A stretch of DNA of 64,000 nucleotides. It comes from Magicicada septendecula (lineage: Eukaryota; Arthropoda; Insecta; Hemiptera; Cicadidae). Position 1 is the stretch's first letter, and each line of letters begins with the position of its first letter. Under the pieces are notes generated by a model. The model made no database searches. It was not told the origin of the DNA and saw only the letters and a program-made list of their open reading frames with translations. The stretch lies in NCBI GenBank assembly GCA_034769895.1, contig CM068370.1, positions 40,133,844 to 40,197,843 on the forward strand, in the 5' to 3' direction. Positions 35,006-46,617 of this stretch are shown in pieces. The translations under genes were made by a program, and so were the position numbers.

Positions 35006-36469
35006 ATACCCCCTCGATGAGAATTCTGCTGTTCACGACAGAAGAAATCTCATCGATAACCCCGAAGAGGACCGGTGAGGAACTGGTGCCAACAACCCCC
35101 TGGTTCTTACTCTGCATGGGTACACGACCCCCCTGGCTCAGCGACCATGGACTCATCCGAACGAGATCACTGGACTTCTCCGTAAGAGATCCCAACACCG
35201 AGAAATCGATCAGACTCGCACCACAGCCCACCTTGCCTTCTAACATGCTACCCCCAAAATCCTCAATCCCGGGCTAAAATTATCCCAGCTCCTCCGCCGA
35301 TATGTTTCCCCTTTTTGCAAGCTGGGCTGCCTTTAGCAGATACTGGGCTCACACACCTTAACATTACATATTATCATAACACATTAAAATAAAAACTTCC
35401 TTTTAAAATTTATTATAAATTCAAAAAATTCAATATTCAAAAAAAAATCGTTTATCAAAAAATTCTCTTCCTCTTTTTTCTAATTTTTGTTACAATTGAC
35501 TTAACCTAGACATTTCTACTAATATAAACATTTCTATTCTAACATGGAGAATCACTTATAGTCTACCAATAAAAAGCAATACAATAAAAGAAACATCATT
35601 AATACATACACAATAAAATAATCATTACTCAACATATTCACTCGCTGGCAGGCGACAAATCAAAAAATTTTTTTTTTTTTTTTCAAAAAAATTTAAAATT
35701 TTCAAAATTTTAAAATTCAAAAAAAAATTATTCATTAAATATTTATTAACTTTATTTATTAAATAACATTTATTAAAATTATTCAAAGATTAGTTTGAAT
35801 TAATCAAACAAACAGATTAAAATTGAATTCCTACTCTACAAGCTTAGTAGGTGTATGAACTCATCAGCTGATCAAAACTAGGTCAAGTACAAAACCCTTG
35901 ACCTACATATGTTATGTATGATTTCTGAAAACACTTTAAATATCTGTAATATCCTACCTTGAAATACAAAACATAGTAACATAGAATATTTATAATAAAC
36001 AAAATATTAATATAAATAATAATCAAATTGGCATTTGAATAATATCTGTTATATGTCTCACCAAACAATTTAATTACCTTATAAAATTCAAACACATAAT
36101 ATTCAATCACACTATCTACACATCTCCACTTATTTAATTCAATTTATTATTAAAATTAAATATTCCTTTGATTATTAAAATAACCTATCTCAATTATTAT
36201 CAACATTCTACAAATCATTAACTATTGTCTTCATAATTATTTTGTTATTTAATTAGAGTGCAAAAATATTAATAATATTATTATTATTAATACAACATTT
36301 TCTAAAACATATACACATTACATTTCACAATACACACAAATGAATTCAATATTATTTACAAAATATACGTCAAAATTGTTCAAGTGTATCTCACTTCAGA
36401 TGTCCAAATCAGCAAGGTCATTACCAGAATTTACAGTATCTAACAAGGTCTATACACTGATATTCTAGT
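35006..36469 (-). other. 3' non-coding region of element C
   Basis: Related to 50749-52000 of element D (same order of GAGAATTCTGCTGTTCA, GAGGACCGG, GTACACGACCCCCCTGG blocks), then diverges near 36120. No credible ORF, and no copy of the H1-H3 hairpin module that A and D carry. Confidence 0.7.
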
Positions 36470-37249
36470 TCAGCCACCATCGTCAAAAATTAATCTTGGT
36501 TTTATATAACACTGTTGCTTTTTATTTACAAACAAATGGTTACTTTGTGTGTCATAACCAGAACAACCAAATTCACTCATTTTACCAGAATACTCATTAA
36601 ACCAGTCTACGTTAGGTATTTTTGTTAAGTCTCCGTCATTACATTCGTTCACTATCGGTCTAATTATTTTTATCAAATCATTGTAATCATTATTATTCAA
36701 ATATATTTCTAAGCCTTCTTTCCATTCATCATACTTTCTATTCAAATTATACAATTCTGTTACATACCATTCTCTATTTACTTCTCTCTCTTCATAACAC
36801 CACATCACACTCTCACAATTATTCCGGAGAGAGGGTACACAATTACTCCACAAAAATAAACACCTCAATTCATCTACCAATACGGGACTCTTGCCCTTCA
36901 ACCACAACACTTGTGGACTCGATAAATCATCATAAACATCATAAATAATAAAGGGAAAATTTGCCCTCTGTCCCCACTCTACTACAACATTATTTTTTCT
37001 CTCTCTCTCTAACTCACTGACACACATTACCATCTCATAATCACTACCTTCCACCAACTCATCAGTACTCTCATTCTTTATTTTTACCGTATCAGTCTCC
37101 GATACTAGTTCTTCAAATACATTACTATTATTCTCATTATTTTCAACATTATTATTTATTAACTCATTGCCTAACACAACACTGTCATTACAGCTTCCGT
37201 TTGTATTATTCTTACTCTGTTCTACTTTATTCGAACTAATTTTTGTCAT
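36470..37249 (-). CDS. Element C ORF2, intact unknown protein shared with element A
   Basis: About 259 aa from an ATG at 37247-37249, overlapping the end of ORF1 by 14 nt in the +1 frame. The first ~85 residues are Asn/Glu/Ser-rich and look disordered. From the GQRANFP block onward it matches element A ORF2: NFP, SPQVLWLKGKSPVL, REWYV, LNRKYDEWKE, NDYNDLIKIIRPI, DGDLTKIPNVDWFNEY, and a C-terminal YIKPRLIFDDGG. Conservation across two LTR subfamilies and an undamaged frame suggest selection while the elements were active. I do not recognise the fold. It replaces capsid, zinc finger and pol. A role in packaging or in use of helper proteins is speculation. Confidence 0.72.
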   Translation of the reverse strand: MTKISSNKVEQSKNNTNGSCNDSVVLGNELINNNVENNENNSNVFEELVSETDTVKIKNESTDELVEGSDYEMVMCVSELERERKNNVVVEWGQRANFPFIIYDVYDDLSSPQVLWLKGKSPVLVDELRCLFLWSNCVPSLRNNCESVMWCYEEREVNREWYVTELYNLNRKYDEWKEGLEIYLNNNDYNDLIKIIRPIVNECNDGDLTKIPNVDWFNEYSGKMSEFGCSGYDTQSNHLFVNKKQQCYIKPRLIFDDGG

Positions 37250-37775
37250 TTCCAAGACATACACTCTTGTCTTGTATGTTATTTATCAACTCGTCAAATT
37301 TTATATTTATATTTTGCTGAAGCTGAATATTCTGTTCTTCAAATTTTTTATTAAAATTGCTATTTTGAACGTCAAAACGACGGTCTATTTTGTCAAATTT
37401 TTCGTCATTAGAATTAAAACGTTTATTAAAGTCATTACTTAAAATCTCAAATTTTTCGTCATTAGAATTAAAACGACTTTCCAACTCACCTCTCATCTTT
37501 CGTAAAAAACTCAATATATCCGTATCATCGGACTGTTTACTTTTAGTTGTTAAAACTGGGGTTAGTTGAATCCCAGAATCAACATCTGTTTCGCTTAATT
37601 GTGTTTGAGCAGCAATTGGGGTAGAATGAATGATTACATTGCCCCCAACAGCTGTTTCTGTAACAGCGCTCGGCTCAGCTGTCCGCATATCACTTTCATT
37701 CAGTGACTGTGACTCAAGGTCACTTTCACTCATTATTGAATTTACTATACTGCTCTTCTCTGTGTTTTCAGACAT
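37236..37775 (-). CDS. Element C ORF1, N-terminal Gag coiled-coil segment
   Basis: A 179-aa ORF. Its start (MSENTEKSS, then MSES.LESQSL and IIHSTPIA, GIQLTPV) closely matches the first ~70 residues of element D's Gag. Residues ~85-165 form a predicted coiled coil with repeats of NSNDEKF and FNKRF. It stops where D's Gag continues into a longer coiled coil, capsid and zinc finger. Retaining only the Gag N-terminus suggests it can co-assemble with helper Gag (inference). Confidence 0.78.
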   Translation of the reverse strand: MSENTEKSSIVNSIMSESDLESQSLNESDMRTAEPSAVTETAVGGNVIIHSTPIAAQTQLSETDVDSGIQLTPVLTTKSKQSDDTDILSFLRKMRGELESRFNSNDEKFEILSNDFNKRFNSNDEKFDKIDRRFDVQNSNFNKKFEEQNIQLQQNINIKFDELINNIQDKSVCLGNDKN

Positions 37776-37927
37776 TTTTTATTTAATCTATTTTGTCTTA
37801 CGTAACAACTACCAATGATCAGTCTTTTTTCAAAACTGATATTACAACATCACTTTACTTTCTCCACCGTATTCCGTTCAATGTACTGTCACATGTAGGC
37901 CGTTGTAATAACTTTTTTGTTATCTTA

Positions 37928-37948
37928 AATCCTGGTCACGCGGCAACA
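37928..37948 (-). promoter_or_regulatory. Degenerate tRNA-His primer-binding site of element C
   Basis: The plus strand reads AATCCTGGTCACG then CGGCAACA. Compared with the perfect tRNA-His match in element D, it carries a 2-nt insertion and one substitution in the part that must pair with the tRNA acceptor end. Adjacent to the LTR at 37951. Confidence 0.75.
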
Positions 37949-37950
37949 AT

Positions 37951-39159
37951 TGTAACTTTATTTCTTTTGGTACTTTATTCTATTTTATTCAGATTACAAC
38001 TCCCACTTACCTTTCAACTTGGATCTGGCCGGATCGAGTAGTGGTGGTACACCCATTTCGTTCGACGAACTATGACAGTACATAAAACGAACTAAGGTTT
38101 TGAAAGAAACTAACTCTCAATTTTTTGGAAGAGAAATTATTTTTGTTTAATAATCAAATAGTGCGATTTTATAACTTTGTTTTCCAAATAAATTGTCTTA
38201 CATGTTTTTAAAGGTTGGGTAACTCTTGTTTATACATCTTATTTAATAGCCTTACCTAATATTACTTACGTCTAAGAAGATAGCCCAGCTGCTCACACAC
38301 TCTCACATATATTTATTTTAATTTATCAAAACACCCTTAACCCATATTAGATACACGAGCGAAATATTTATTCTTTACAAGTTCCCGTCTCATTTTATAT
38401 GGCGCGAGGTCGACCGAACACGTGCCTTCCCGGTTACATTATTCGTTATTAACTGCTTTTCAACGGCCACTGCACTGCACTCGTCTATAACGTAGTCAAT
38501 TCCTCGGGTCCCGGTCGGTATTCACGATATGATTGAGTTAGGCGTATTTAGAACACCACCGACCGGGGCCTAAACCAAACGGTCATTCTGTAGCGGTGTT
38601 GGCGTCCTGTTGACTGTATGGCTGTGTGTAACAGGTACAACTACCTGTTCCTGCATGGAAGTTGTTCTTCCATGCCATGATGTTTTCGTCGTCGCTCCTT
38701 GTTCCTGCTGTCGTGTAACCATTTTATGCGTGGCATAGAGCTGGTATATGTGTGTGTCCAGAGGCCGATATTGGACTTGGTTCCGCTGATGTCACCAACA
38801 GTAGGCGGAGTTAATGCGACTTCCATGAGGTCTTATAGAAGACGACGAATATTTTTCTTTTTACGCTCTCGCCATCTTGAGTTGTTTGTCAGAGCGTCAC
38901 TTGGAGCGTGATTGAGCAGTTGCGTATGTGCGCTGCCACACACAGGTACAAAGTTCTCAGAATTTTGTGGAGGTACACATGCTCCACCACATTCCTCAAC
39001 AACTGCGTCCTATTGCGTTGTTTCACTGTTCTGTTATGTTGCACAATAATGCAGCTTTACCATACTTTATACCAGTCCGCCCGAAAACGAAATAAATAAA
39101 AACATAAATATATGCCCCCAACGGTTAAAACAAAAACACCCAAAAATCGACCCGCTACA
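37951..39159 (-). repeat. 5' LTR of element C
   Basis: 1209 bp, TGTAAC...GCTACA, partner of 33799-35005 and related to the element D LTR (the segment GAGCAGTTGCGTATGTGCGC is common to both). It is followed by the target duplication CTGT. Confidence 0.93.
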
Positions 39160-39163
39160 CTGT

Positions 39164-39839
39164 CATTTGCCTCTTACTTGTATGAGTTGTAACTTTTAAG
39201 GGGGTAAAAGACATTATTTACCTAAAATAACATGAGTTTTCCTTCTTCTTGAAACAGATTTTTGTTGTCTAGTATAAAAGATTTTTACAAGTAAGCTAAT
39301 ACCGGTACGAAGAAGTCCTCCCTTTATGATAAACTGTAGAGATGGTCGAGTCTAATTAAGGAGCGGAAGTGCACAAATGCATAGTTTGCACATTCCATTC
39401 TATTCCGATAACAGCTGGTAGTATGTCTCAACAGCAGACAATTACAGGACTAAAAAAAAACGATATAGGTTTATATAACATTTGATATGTAACAGAGAGA
39501 GAAAGCGAGACATCCGTGGTAAGCGAAACACAGATTACTAACAAACCTTTCATACGAGTTTTGGTTACTATTCGAAATAATATATGTTGGCTGCACTGAC
39601 GCTCATAACAACAATTCGCTTCCCGCATCTCAAAGCGACTCCCACCACATCACTATTCCCCTCTGACCACCAGCATTTCGCACATTCCCATGCCCTTAAC
39701 TTTCAGTTTTGCTATAATTATCTGAAGCATGACTATAATAACATTTCATTAATTTTAATAAACATGCTCAAGAAATGACGATTATTAAAGTATGTCAAGT
39801 AAATTTCCAACCAAAGTCTAATATTAAGTTTTTTTTTTC
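39164..39839. other. No gene seen
   Basis: AT-rich DNA between element C and an RTE-like fragment. No recognisable protein or repeat. Confidence 0.5.
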
Positions 39840-40360
39840 GTATCAGCCATCTAAGGACCACATGCCAATTTCAGTTCTTTACTCTTTGTTCTTTTCTCTT
39901 TTTCCAATATTCTTTCATCTTCTCACTGTGTCTCTTCTTCCTGTCTTCAGTCCACTTTGAACCTACGTTTTTATCTCTCCTACCCTGTAGGTACTCCCTC
40001 CATTTTCAACACTTTTGCCAGAAAAACTTCTCTGTCAGTTGCTTATTCCACGTGTATATTATTTGTTTCTAAATCATTTTGGACTTCTTTAATCCAACTT
40101 GATGTTGACTTCTTCCCCCACAGATATCTGAAGATTTGCTTTGTCAACCTATTGTTGTCCATTCTATATAAATGTCCAAAAAATAATAGTCTTCTTTTTC
40201 GCATTGTTTCTGTTATATTTTTCTATACTTTGATATATTTCATCATTACTTCTTAATTTCCAACCTTCTGAAGTTTTTCGTGGGCCTAATATTTTCCTAA
40301 TAATTCGTCTTTCCAATATTTCTAGTTTGTCTAAATTATAACTAATATTAAGTTTATCTT
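39840..40360 (-). pseudogene. RTE-like LINE C-terminal fragment
   Basis: On the minus strand the C-terminal end of an RTE-type polyprotein is visible: FGHLYRMDNNRL, FRYLWGKKS, SSWIKEVQ, then after a frame change WTEDRKKRHSEKMKEYWKKR with a stop soon after. The same 3' end recurs inverted at 33601-33700. Upstream RT and endonuclease are missing. Multiple frame changes. Confidence 0.75.
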
Positions 40361-40954
40361 AATGGAAAATCATTTTACAATGTAGTTAAGATGCTTGTGT
40401 ATTTGCAGTCTCCATGTATTACAGTGTTAATCCGTAATTTTAATGACTAACATGCGTGCTACGTCAACGGAAAAAATTATGTGATCTCATGATAACAAAA
40501 GTCTAAGTCATTATGAGACTGGTATAGTGAATTTAAATATGAATTGAAATAGGTGATTAGAAATTTAAAATACATTTTTAAAAGATAACAGCATTTATCT
40601 GTAATGTTGATATCAACGATTTGTTATATTTTGTCATAGAGTTTATACAATTTTGGTGCCAAATATTGTTTTATTTATAGATCATAGATGAGTATGGAGT
40701 AAAAACTTGATATTTCGATCCGAGGTAATATGAAATTTTGATAATCCAAACATACCCTAAGTAAATTATAATAAATTACCAAGAGTTACAAATAGAACTG
40801 AAACACAGATATGTATAAATCATTAAAAATAGTTTGATGTAATTTGAGTAAATTAGCTGGTAAAATAAATAAGTGCAGTAGAGCTTAATTCTTATTGTTG
40901 AAAGACTCACGAGATCTCACTGCAGAAAAAATCCAATTATTGTTGGTAATTATT
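40361..40954. other. No gene seen
   Basis: AT-rich DNA with no ORF of note, up to the long-TIR element. Confidence 0.5.
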
Positions 40955-41451
40955 TTTGCGGTAATAGTTCCAAGTGACTACCTGTGCTCTGGCAGCCATG
41001 AAACTTGCAAAAACCACTATTTTTGTGTTTCTACATAAACTACAGGTGAAAACTAGGTGTGGACACAAAAATTTTTTTTGTAAAAAATTTGTATAAAGAA
41101 CAATATCATGGGATCCAAATAACATAAAACTCAGTTTTTTCCATTTTATAAGTGGAATCCACGTGTAATTTAGTTGTGTATGTAGTAAATAAGATAGTTT
41201 TTTTGACATAAGTAAGTTAAAATTGACATTGTTAGGTTAACATGCAAACTAACCTAACTACTAACCTTTCTTGCTGTTTGTGAAATCCACATAAAAAATA
41301 ACCAACTTAAATTAAGCCACGTTACCTGTTACTATACATGTCTTCCTTTCTGTGACAGAATTGATTTTCCACTAATACTCAGTTTTTTTGCTGATTACTG
41401 GAAAAGCAACCAACTTGAAACGGTATTGTGTTTCAATGCTGTATTGCTATA

Positions 41452-44400
41452 TGTACTTACTTACTAGCCAACGCCCACCCTTGGCTGTTGAGCCATTAGG
41501 CGACGCCCTGACCAGTAGCGTCGGGCTTCGGTGATCTCGGTGTCCTCGTTGGACGGGGTGTGGTCTAAGGCCGGGCAGTCTCTCAGATGGTCGGCGTCCA
41601 TCGTCACGTGGCCGCACAGCTGGCACTCATGGGTTGGCAGCCCACGGAGGCGGTGCAGATGTGAAGCGAGATAGTCGTGTCCGGTTTTTAGTTGGAAGTT
41701 GGCGACACACACTGCATGAGGGAGGTTGGGGTTGATTGGACCGTCGGTGACGAAGCTTTCCCATTTTTTGCCGGCGGCTGCCTCAGAGAGTCTTTGCTTA
41801 TTCCATATGGTGACGGCGGAGTTTATTTGAGCCTTGGAAGATTGTAGGGACAGCGGGCGAGTAGGGTTGTGCCTTGCTTGGCCAGTTTATCGGCCTCCTT
41901 GTTGCCCCAGATGTTGACATGACTGGATATCCATTGGAGTTTTAGGATCCACCCTCGGCTTGCCAGGGTCTCCAGTTTTCTTCTACAGTCGATAGTCCTT
42001 TGGCAGTCGGTTTGAGAGTTGTGTGATAGATTGCGGCCTGCGAGTTGACTAGGAGCTTTTGAAGGGGGAGTGATTTTTTCCAGTTCATCAACGGCAGCGT
42101 GAACTGCTTCTATTTCCCCATCGTAGTTACTAAGGGGGCTGCCCATGGCTAAATGTCCTTGGAAAAGACAGCTATAGTACCCATCTCCTGTTTTTCCATT
42201 GCCTGGAATTGATGAGCCATCAGTGTAGATATGGATCCACTCTTGCTCGGGATAATCTTCGTGGATGGTTTGCAAAGCTGATTGCTTTAGTTCTAAATCT
42301 GTGGATGCATGTTTAGGTGCTGAGTGGTTCTTAAGATGGTAGCTGCCTTGGGGTAAGAGACTGAAGAAGTCCTGATGGGTATTCAGCGGCGCTGTTTCTG
42401 TGAGGGCAATATCGTATTTTTCAGCGATGTTTTTGTACATGGTTAATGGGGTTATTTGTGTCTTTAGCCTGGGAGTAGGTTGTCGGTAGTCGTTCCATAG
42501 ATGCTTGTAGACATGCCTGGAGCGCTCCCAGAATCGCAGTGCTGACCTTTCTCTATATGACTGTAATGGTTCTATCTGGGTTTGTGCCTCAGTGGGATGG
42601 ATTTTCCAGCGCCTGTTATTACTCTTAGGGCTGTATTTTGTGCGAGATCGAGTTTGTTTTGTATGCTGGCGCTTGCCGTGACGGTGACTTTGCTTCCATA
42701 TTCTAGCATGGGTCTAATATATGCTTTATCGGTAGTCTTTAGGACATCTTGGTTAGCTCCCCACTTAGTGGCTTTCAATCTCTTTAGTAGTTGTATTCTT
42801 TTTAAAGCCCTTTCCGCGCTTTGGTCCACATGAGGTTACCACGTTAAGCGCCTATCCAATTGTACTCCCAGGTATTTAGAAATGGCGCTTTCTTCCAGTG
42901 CTGTCCCGTTGTAAAATAGGTTAATCGGCGGTACTTTTATAGAGAGTGAGAATAGTTGAAAGGTGGTTTTGCCAGAATTTACTGTCATTGCGTTTCGCTT
43001 TGCCCACATCTCGAGTTTTATTAAGGTCTCGTTCAGGCACGCCTCAAGTGACAGTGTGTTTCCACTGGTTGCCCAGATGAGAAGGTCGTCCGCATAGAGG
43101 AGTGCTTTGTTCTTACTGCTTCGAGAATGTCGTTGATCATGATATTAAACAGCGAGCAGCTCAGCACTGCTCCTTGGGCTAGTCCTTGCTGTTGGATGCG
43201 GAATTTTGATGTGCAATTTGAATATCGAACTCGGATTTGTCTTTGGGACAAAAACGACTTAATCCATTTGAATAGTTTGCCAGATATTCCGTGTATGGCC
43301 ACCTTATGGATGAGCATGGGTTTCCATACCGTATCATATGCGGCTTTTATATCGACTAGCACTGCTAATGTTGACATTTTCCTGTGGAACCCGTCTTTGA
43401 CGTGTTGTGTGAAATTGGATACGTGATCCATTGTGCTGCGGTGTCTGCGGAATCCGGCTTGAGCGTGGTCAACAATTTGTTTAGCCTCGACTAGTTGATT
43501 CAATCGGTTTGTGCTAGTTCAATCTTTTCTGCTAGTTTACATAGGACGCTCGTCAGGGAGATAGGCCTGTAGCTTTCTACTGAGTCTGCTTGTTTTCCCT
43601 TTTTTAGGATAGGGACGATTTCGGCCTTCTTCCATATGTGAGGCACGTGTTTTTCCCATGTCAAATTGATGGCGGCTAGCACGGTTTCTTGCCTGTATTG
43701 CCCATGTGTGTGAGACATTCGGGGAAAATTTCATCCACGCCTGCAGACTCTTTTTTTTGGTTTGCACAAGGGCATTTTCTAGCTCAACAATAGTAAAAGG
43801 ATCATAGGAGAGGTCTTGGATGATCTTGTCTAAACATGTGGCCGAGGGTCGTTTTAGCAGAGTTCTGGTTATGGCTTTATCTCCGTGTGCTCGGCTTATA
43901 TTCGCATAGTGCTTGCATAAGGCATTGGCGATGTCCGAGGGATCGGTGAGTGGGCGGTTGGCACAGAGCAATGGTTGTTGTGCCTTTGGCGGGTTGTCGT
44001 TATTAAGCCATGAGATATATCTGTGGGCTTGGGTGCCGCTATTCCTAAAGTCAAGTTTGGCTATAAAAGTCTTGAAGGCAGAGCGCTTAGCACTCTTTAT
44101 TTCTGCTTGCAGCCTGGCTTGGTGTCTCCTGAGGGAGATGGGGTCTTCAGGTGCTTTCGTCCGTTCGGCTGTGCGGCGGCAGTGATCTCGTTTTCCCTTC
44201 AAGTAGGACAGAGTAGAGTTCCAAAAGGGTTGGAATTTTTTTTCCTGTCCACGGGGTATACATTGGAGAGCACAGTTGAGCAATGTTTTATTTACACCGC
44301 CTCAATAGCCTTCTCAGGGGAGTCTGATACTAACGTGAGGGAAAGAGCTTCATCTGTAAGTGTGCGGAATTTCGCCCAATTTGCCTTCTTAAAATTCCAG

Positions 44401-45244
44401 TGCGGGGCCCTGCAGTTACTGTAGGGTGTCCTTGTAGTAAGTGACGTGACTAGGAGGGCTCTATGGCCATGCCCACCGGCGTCGTCAAGTAATCTGACTT
44501 TTGTTTTGTCGGAGATGTGTGGGTGGGTGATGACTAAATCTGGCCTTGACGTTTGACCTGTAAAGGAAAGGAAAGTTGGAAGTGTATCTAAAACATCCAA
44601 TTGGTTGTTGTCGATTAACTCCTCCAGGCATTTTCCAGATATCCAGGCAGTCTTGAGTATCCCCATCTTGGTGACTGACTATTAAAGTCTCCGACAATTA
44701 CGCTATTTGCCTGTATTGTCCTCTCAATCACTTCTAAAGAGGGTATGTTGCCGGGTGGGTTGTACAGATTTATTACACTAAAGTGTTGCTTGTTTTTCCA
44801 TGCCTCGACCAGGACGGCCTCCAACTTGTCATCCGCTTCCATTTCGTTCAGAACTTGTAGTTTTGTTGTTAGGTTATTTTTAACACCAATTAGGATGCCA
44901 GAGGCGATCTGTCTCGATCTCTTCATCATAGTAACGGTGTAGCCGTTCATCTGATAATAATCAGGGGTTTCAGTAGCGGCACCTGCTTCAACAATAAAAA
45001 AATAGATCTACGTCTAAGTTGACGTTTCGTTTGAATTGCAAAAATTTTACATCATTGAGGCCTCCTGCATTCCAATAAATAATACGGAGGCTAGTGTCAG
45101 AGCTCATAAAAAAGAGCTGTTTTGTGTTTGTGTGAGGTTTTTTGAAGCCATCTTCATTTTAGTCAGCGCGTTGAAAGGCGAACCTCGTGTTGAACATTTA
45201 GATTACGCAGGGGGCACCGCGTGCAGGCGATCAACTTCACCCCC
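41452..45244 (-). mobile_element. LINE with endonuclease, RT and RNase H (I/R1/LOA-like)
   Basis: Flanked by a perfect 13-bp duplication CTGTATTGCTATA at 41439-41451 and 45245-45257, as expected of target-primed insertion. The 3' end on the minus strand has a short TAAGTAAGTA-type tail instead of poly(A). The 5' end includes a leader before the endonuclease start, so the copy may be full length with a single ORF. Confidence 0.9.
41464..45107 (-). pseudogene. LINE polyprotein: AP endonuclease, RT, RNase H, zinc finger (broken)
   Basis: Begins MSSD then IIYWNAGGL near 45107 (AP-endonuclease start), with SGILIGVKNNL, VINLYNPPG and VGDFNSQSPRWG (~44700) following. RT is spread over frames at 43850-42570: PILKKGKQ, YRPISLTS, QAGFRRHRST, LVDIKAAYD, QGLAQGAVLSCSLFNI; the YADD box falls in a shifted frame near 43095. 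RNase H is at 41823-42440 (IHIYTDGSS, GEIEAVHAAVDEL, SSHVNIWGNKEADKLA). A C-terminal C-x2-C-x4-H-x4-C-like finger is at ~41600 (CQLCGHVTMDADHLRDC). At least five frame changes occur (near 44950, 44640, 43700, 43500, 43110). There is no separate gag-like ORF1. RNase H points to the I/R1/LOA-type LINEs. Confidence 0.88.
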
Positions 45245-45435
45245 CTGTATTGCTATAAGTGATTAAACTTTTTTTTGCAAATTGCAAATAAAAAGTGTGC
45301 ATTTTTCGCGTCCACACTTAGTTTTGACGTGTAGTTTATGTATAAACACAAAAACACAGTTTTTTGCAAGTTTTGTGACTGCCAGAGCACAGGTAGTCGC
45401 TTGGAACTATTACCATTTTTGCTATGGTAGCCCAA

Positions 45436-46617
45436 TCGTATGTTACTGAATTATTCAAATTTACACAGAATGATTTCAACTGTTGTTGTTTTTTTTCATG
45501 AGAACAATTAAATATATAATGCAGTTATTAAAACCTAAATAATTAGACTACTTTCTGTATTCAAAAATGTAATCTAATATATAGCTCAGTCTAAATACAT
45601 TGATTACCAAAGTAAGCTTTTTTTTTAAGTACCTAAATTTAGTTCATGACAGTACTCTTAATATTTATTTTCAATCCCACGTAGTTTTGATCATGTGAAA
45701 AATCCCCACCCCATTCCCAGGTAGTTTGGGTTATCAAGGTGCTTATATAATTAAAAGAAAAAAATATGTAACAGTTCAAAGCTCTTAGGAACTAACCTGC
45801 ACATTGCTACGAATTACTGTGTATGCATGCATTTATACATGCAACTCCGAATTTGTTTCCACAGAGCAATATAAAATCTGTAAATAAAAATTTGCATTAT
45901 TATAGTCACTCGCTAACTAAAAGGTTTAATACAATCAAAATAAAGTGCCACCAAGTTATGTTGTTCTAGAAGGAAGTGTTATTTTATAAGAAATTCATAT
46001 ACTTATTATTTATACAATTGTATATAAAAAAGGAAGTTGTTTTACAACAGTTTTTGTAAATGAAGCAACATCAGCCAGTTAATACTTTGACTCCCAAACC
46101 CTGGCCCGGGTCATTGTATTGTTTACATTATTTTATACGAGCGCCTGCTGAAAACGTTCAGGCAGGGTGTATCTAATTAAAGCTTTGGAACAGTTCCTAC
46201 AATATGTGCAATCTGTTACACAGCTTACCAAGTAAATATTATGATAACAGTAGTTTTTCTTAGTGTTTAGGTTGTACCATACAGTCGCAAGATAGCATTA
46301 ATTAGGACCTACAGTAGTAAAAATCTATAGACATTTTGTATATAATTGTTAATTATCAACGAAATAGTGGTATCACTTTATTTTCAAGTAGAATTAGCGA
46401 AAACTAGTCCGCAGTATAAAAATAGGCTGTCAAAAGTAAAAAAAATTTTTTTATATATGTAATGTGCTTCTTAAATTTGTACAATATATTCATATATTTT
46501 TTACATATGTTTATAGATTGAAAATATGTACTTTAATATAGTATGAGAATCATTGAAATCGGTTTGTAGTAAAAGAACTCTGTTTTTTAAAAACTCAAAA
46601 ATTATCTAACCTCTATG
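45436..46617. other. No gene seen
   Basis: AT-rich DNA, only short frames, no recognised repeat. Confidence 0.5.

Larger units (their letters stand above)
33799..39159 (-). mobile_element. LTR element C, non-autonomous relative of D
   Basis: LTRs are 33799-35005 and 37951-39159, with the 4-bp duplication CTGT at 33795-33798 and 39160-39163. The LTRs differ by a few bases and small indels that I noticed. Minus-strand order: 5' LTR, degenerate tRNA-His primer site, coiled-coil ORF closely related to the start of element D's Gag, an unknown ORF shared with element A, 3' non-coding region, G-rich tract, 3' LTR. Protease, RT and integrase are absent. It probably relied on a D-like helper. Confidence 0.94.
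40955..45435. mobile_element. Long-TIR DNA transposon remnant split by a LINE
   Basis: About 160 bp at 40955-41120 is repeated in inverted form at 45265-45435, e.g. GGTAATAGTTCCAAG, GACTACCTGTGCTCTGGCAG and TACATAAACTACA. Without the inserted LINE the element would be ~0.7 kb. Its own coding sequence is not recognisable, and I could not define a target duplication, so the superfamily is open. Confidence 0.65.
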
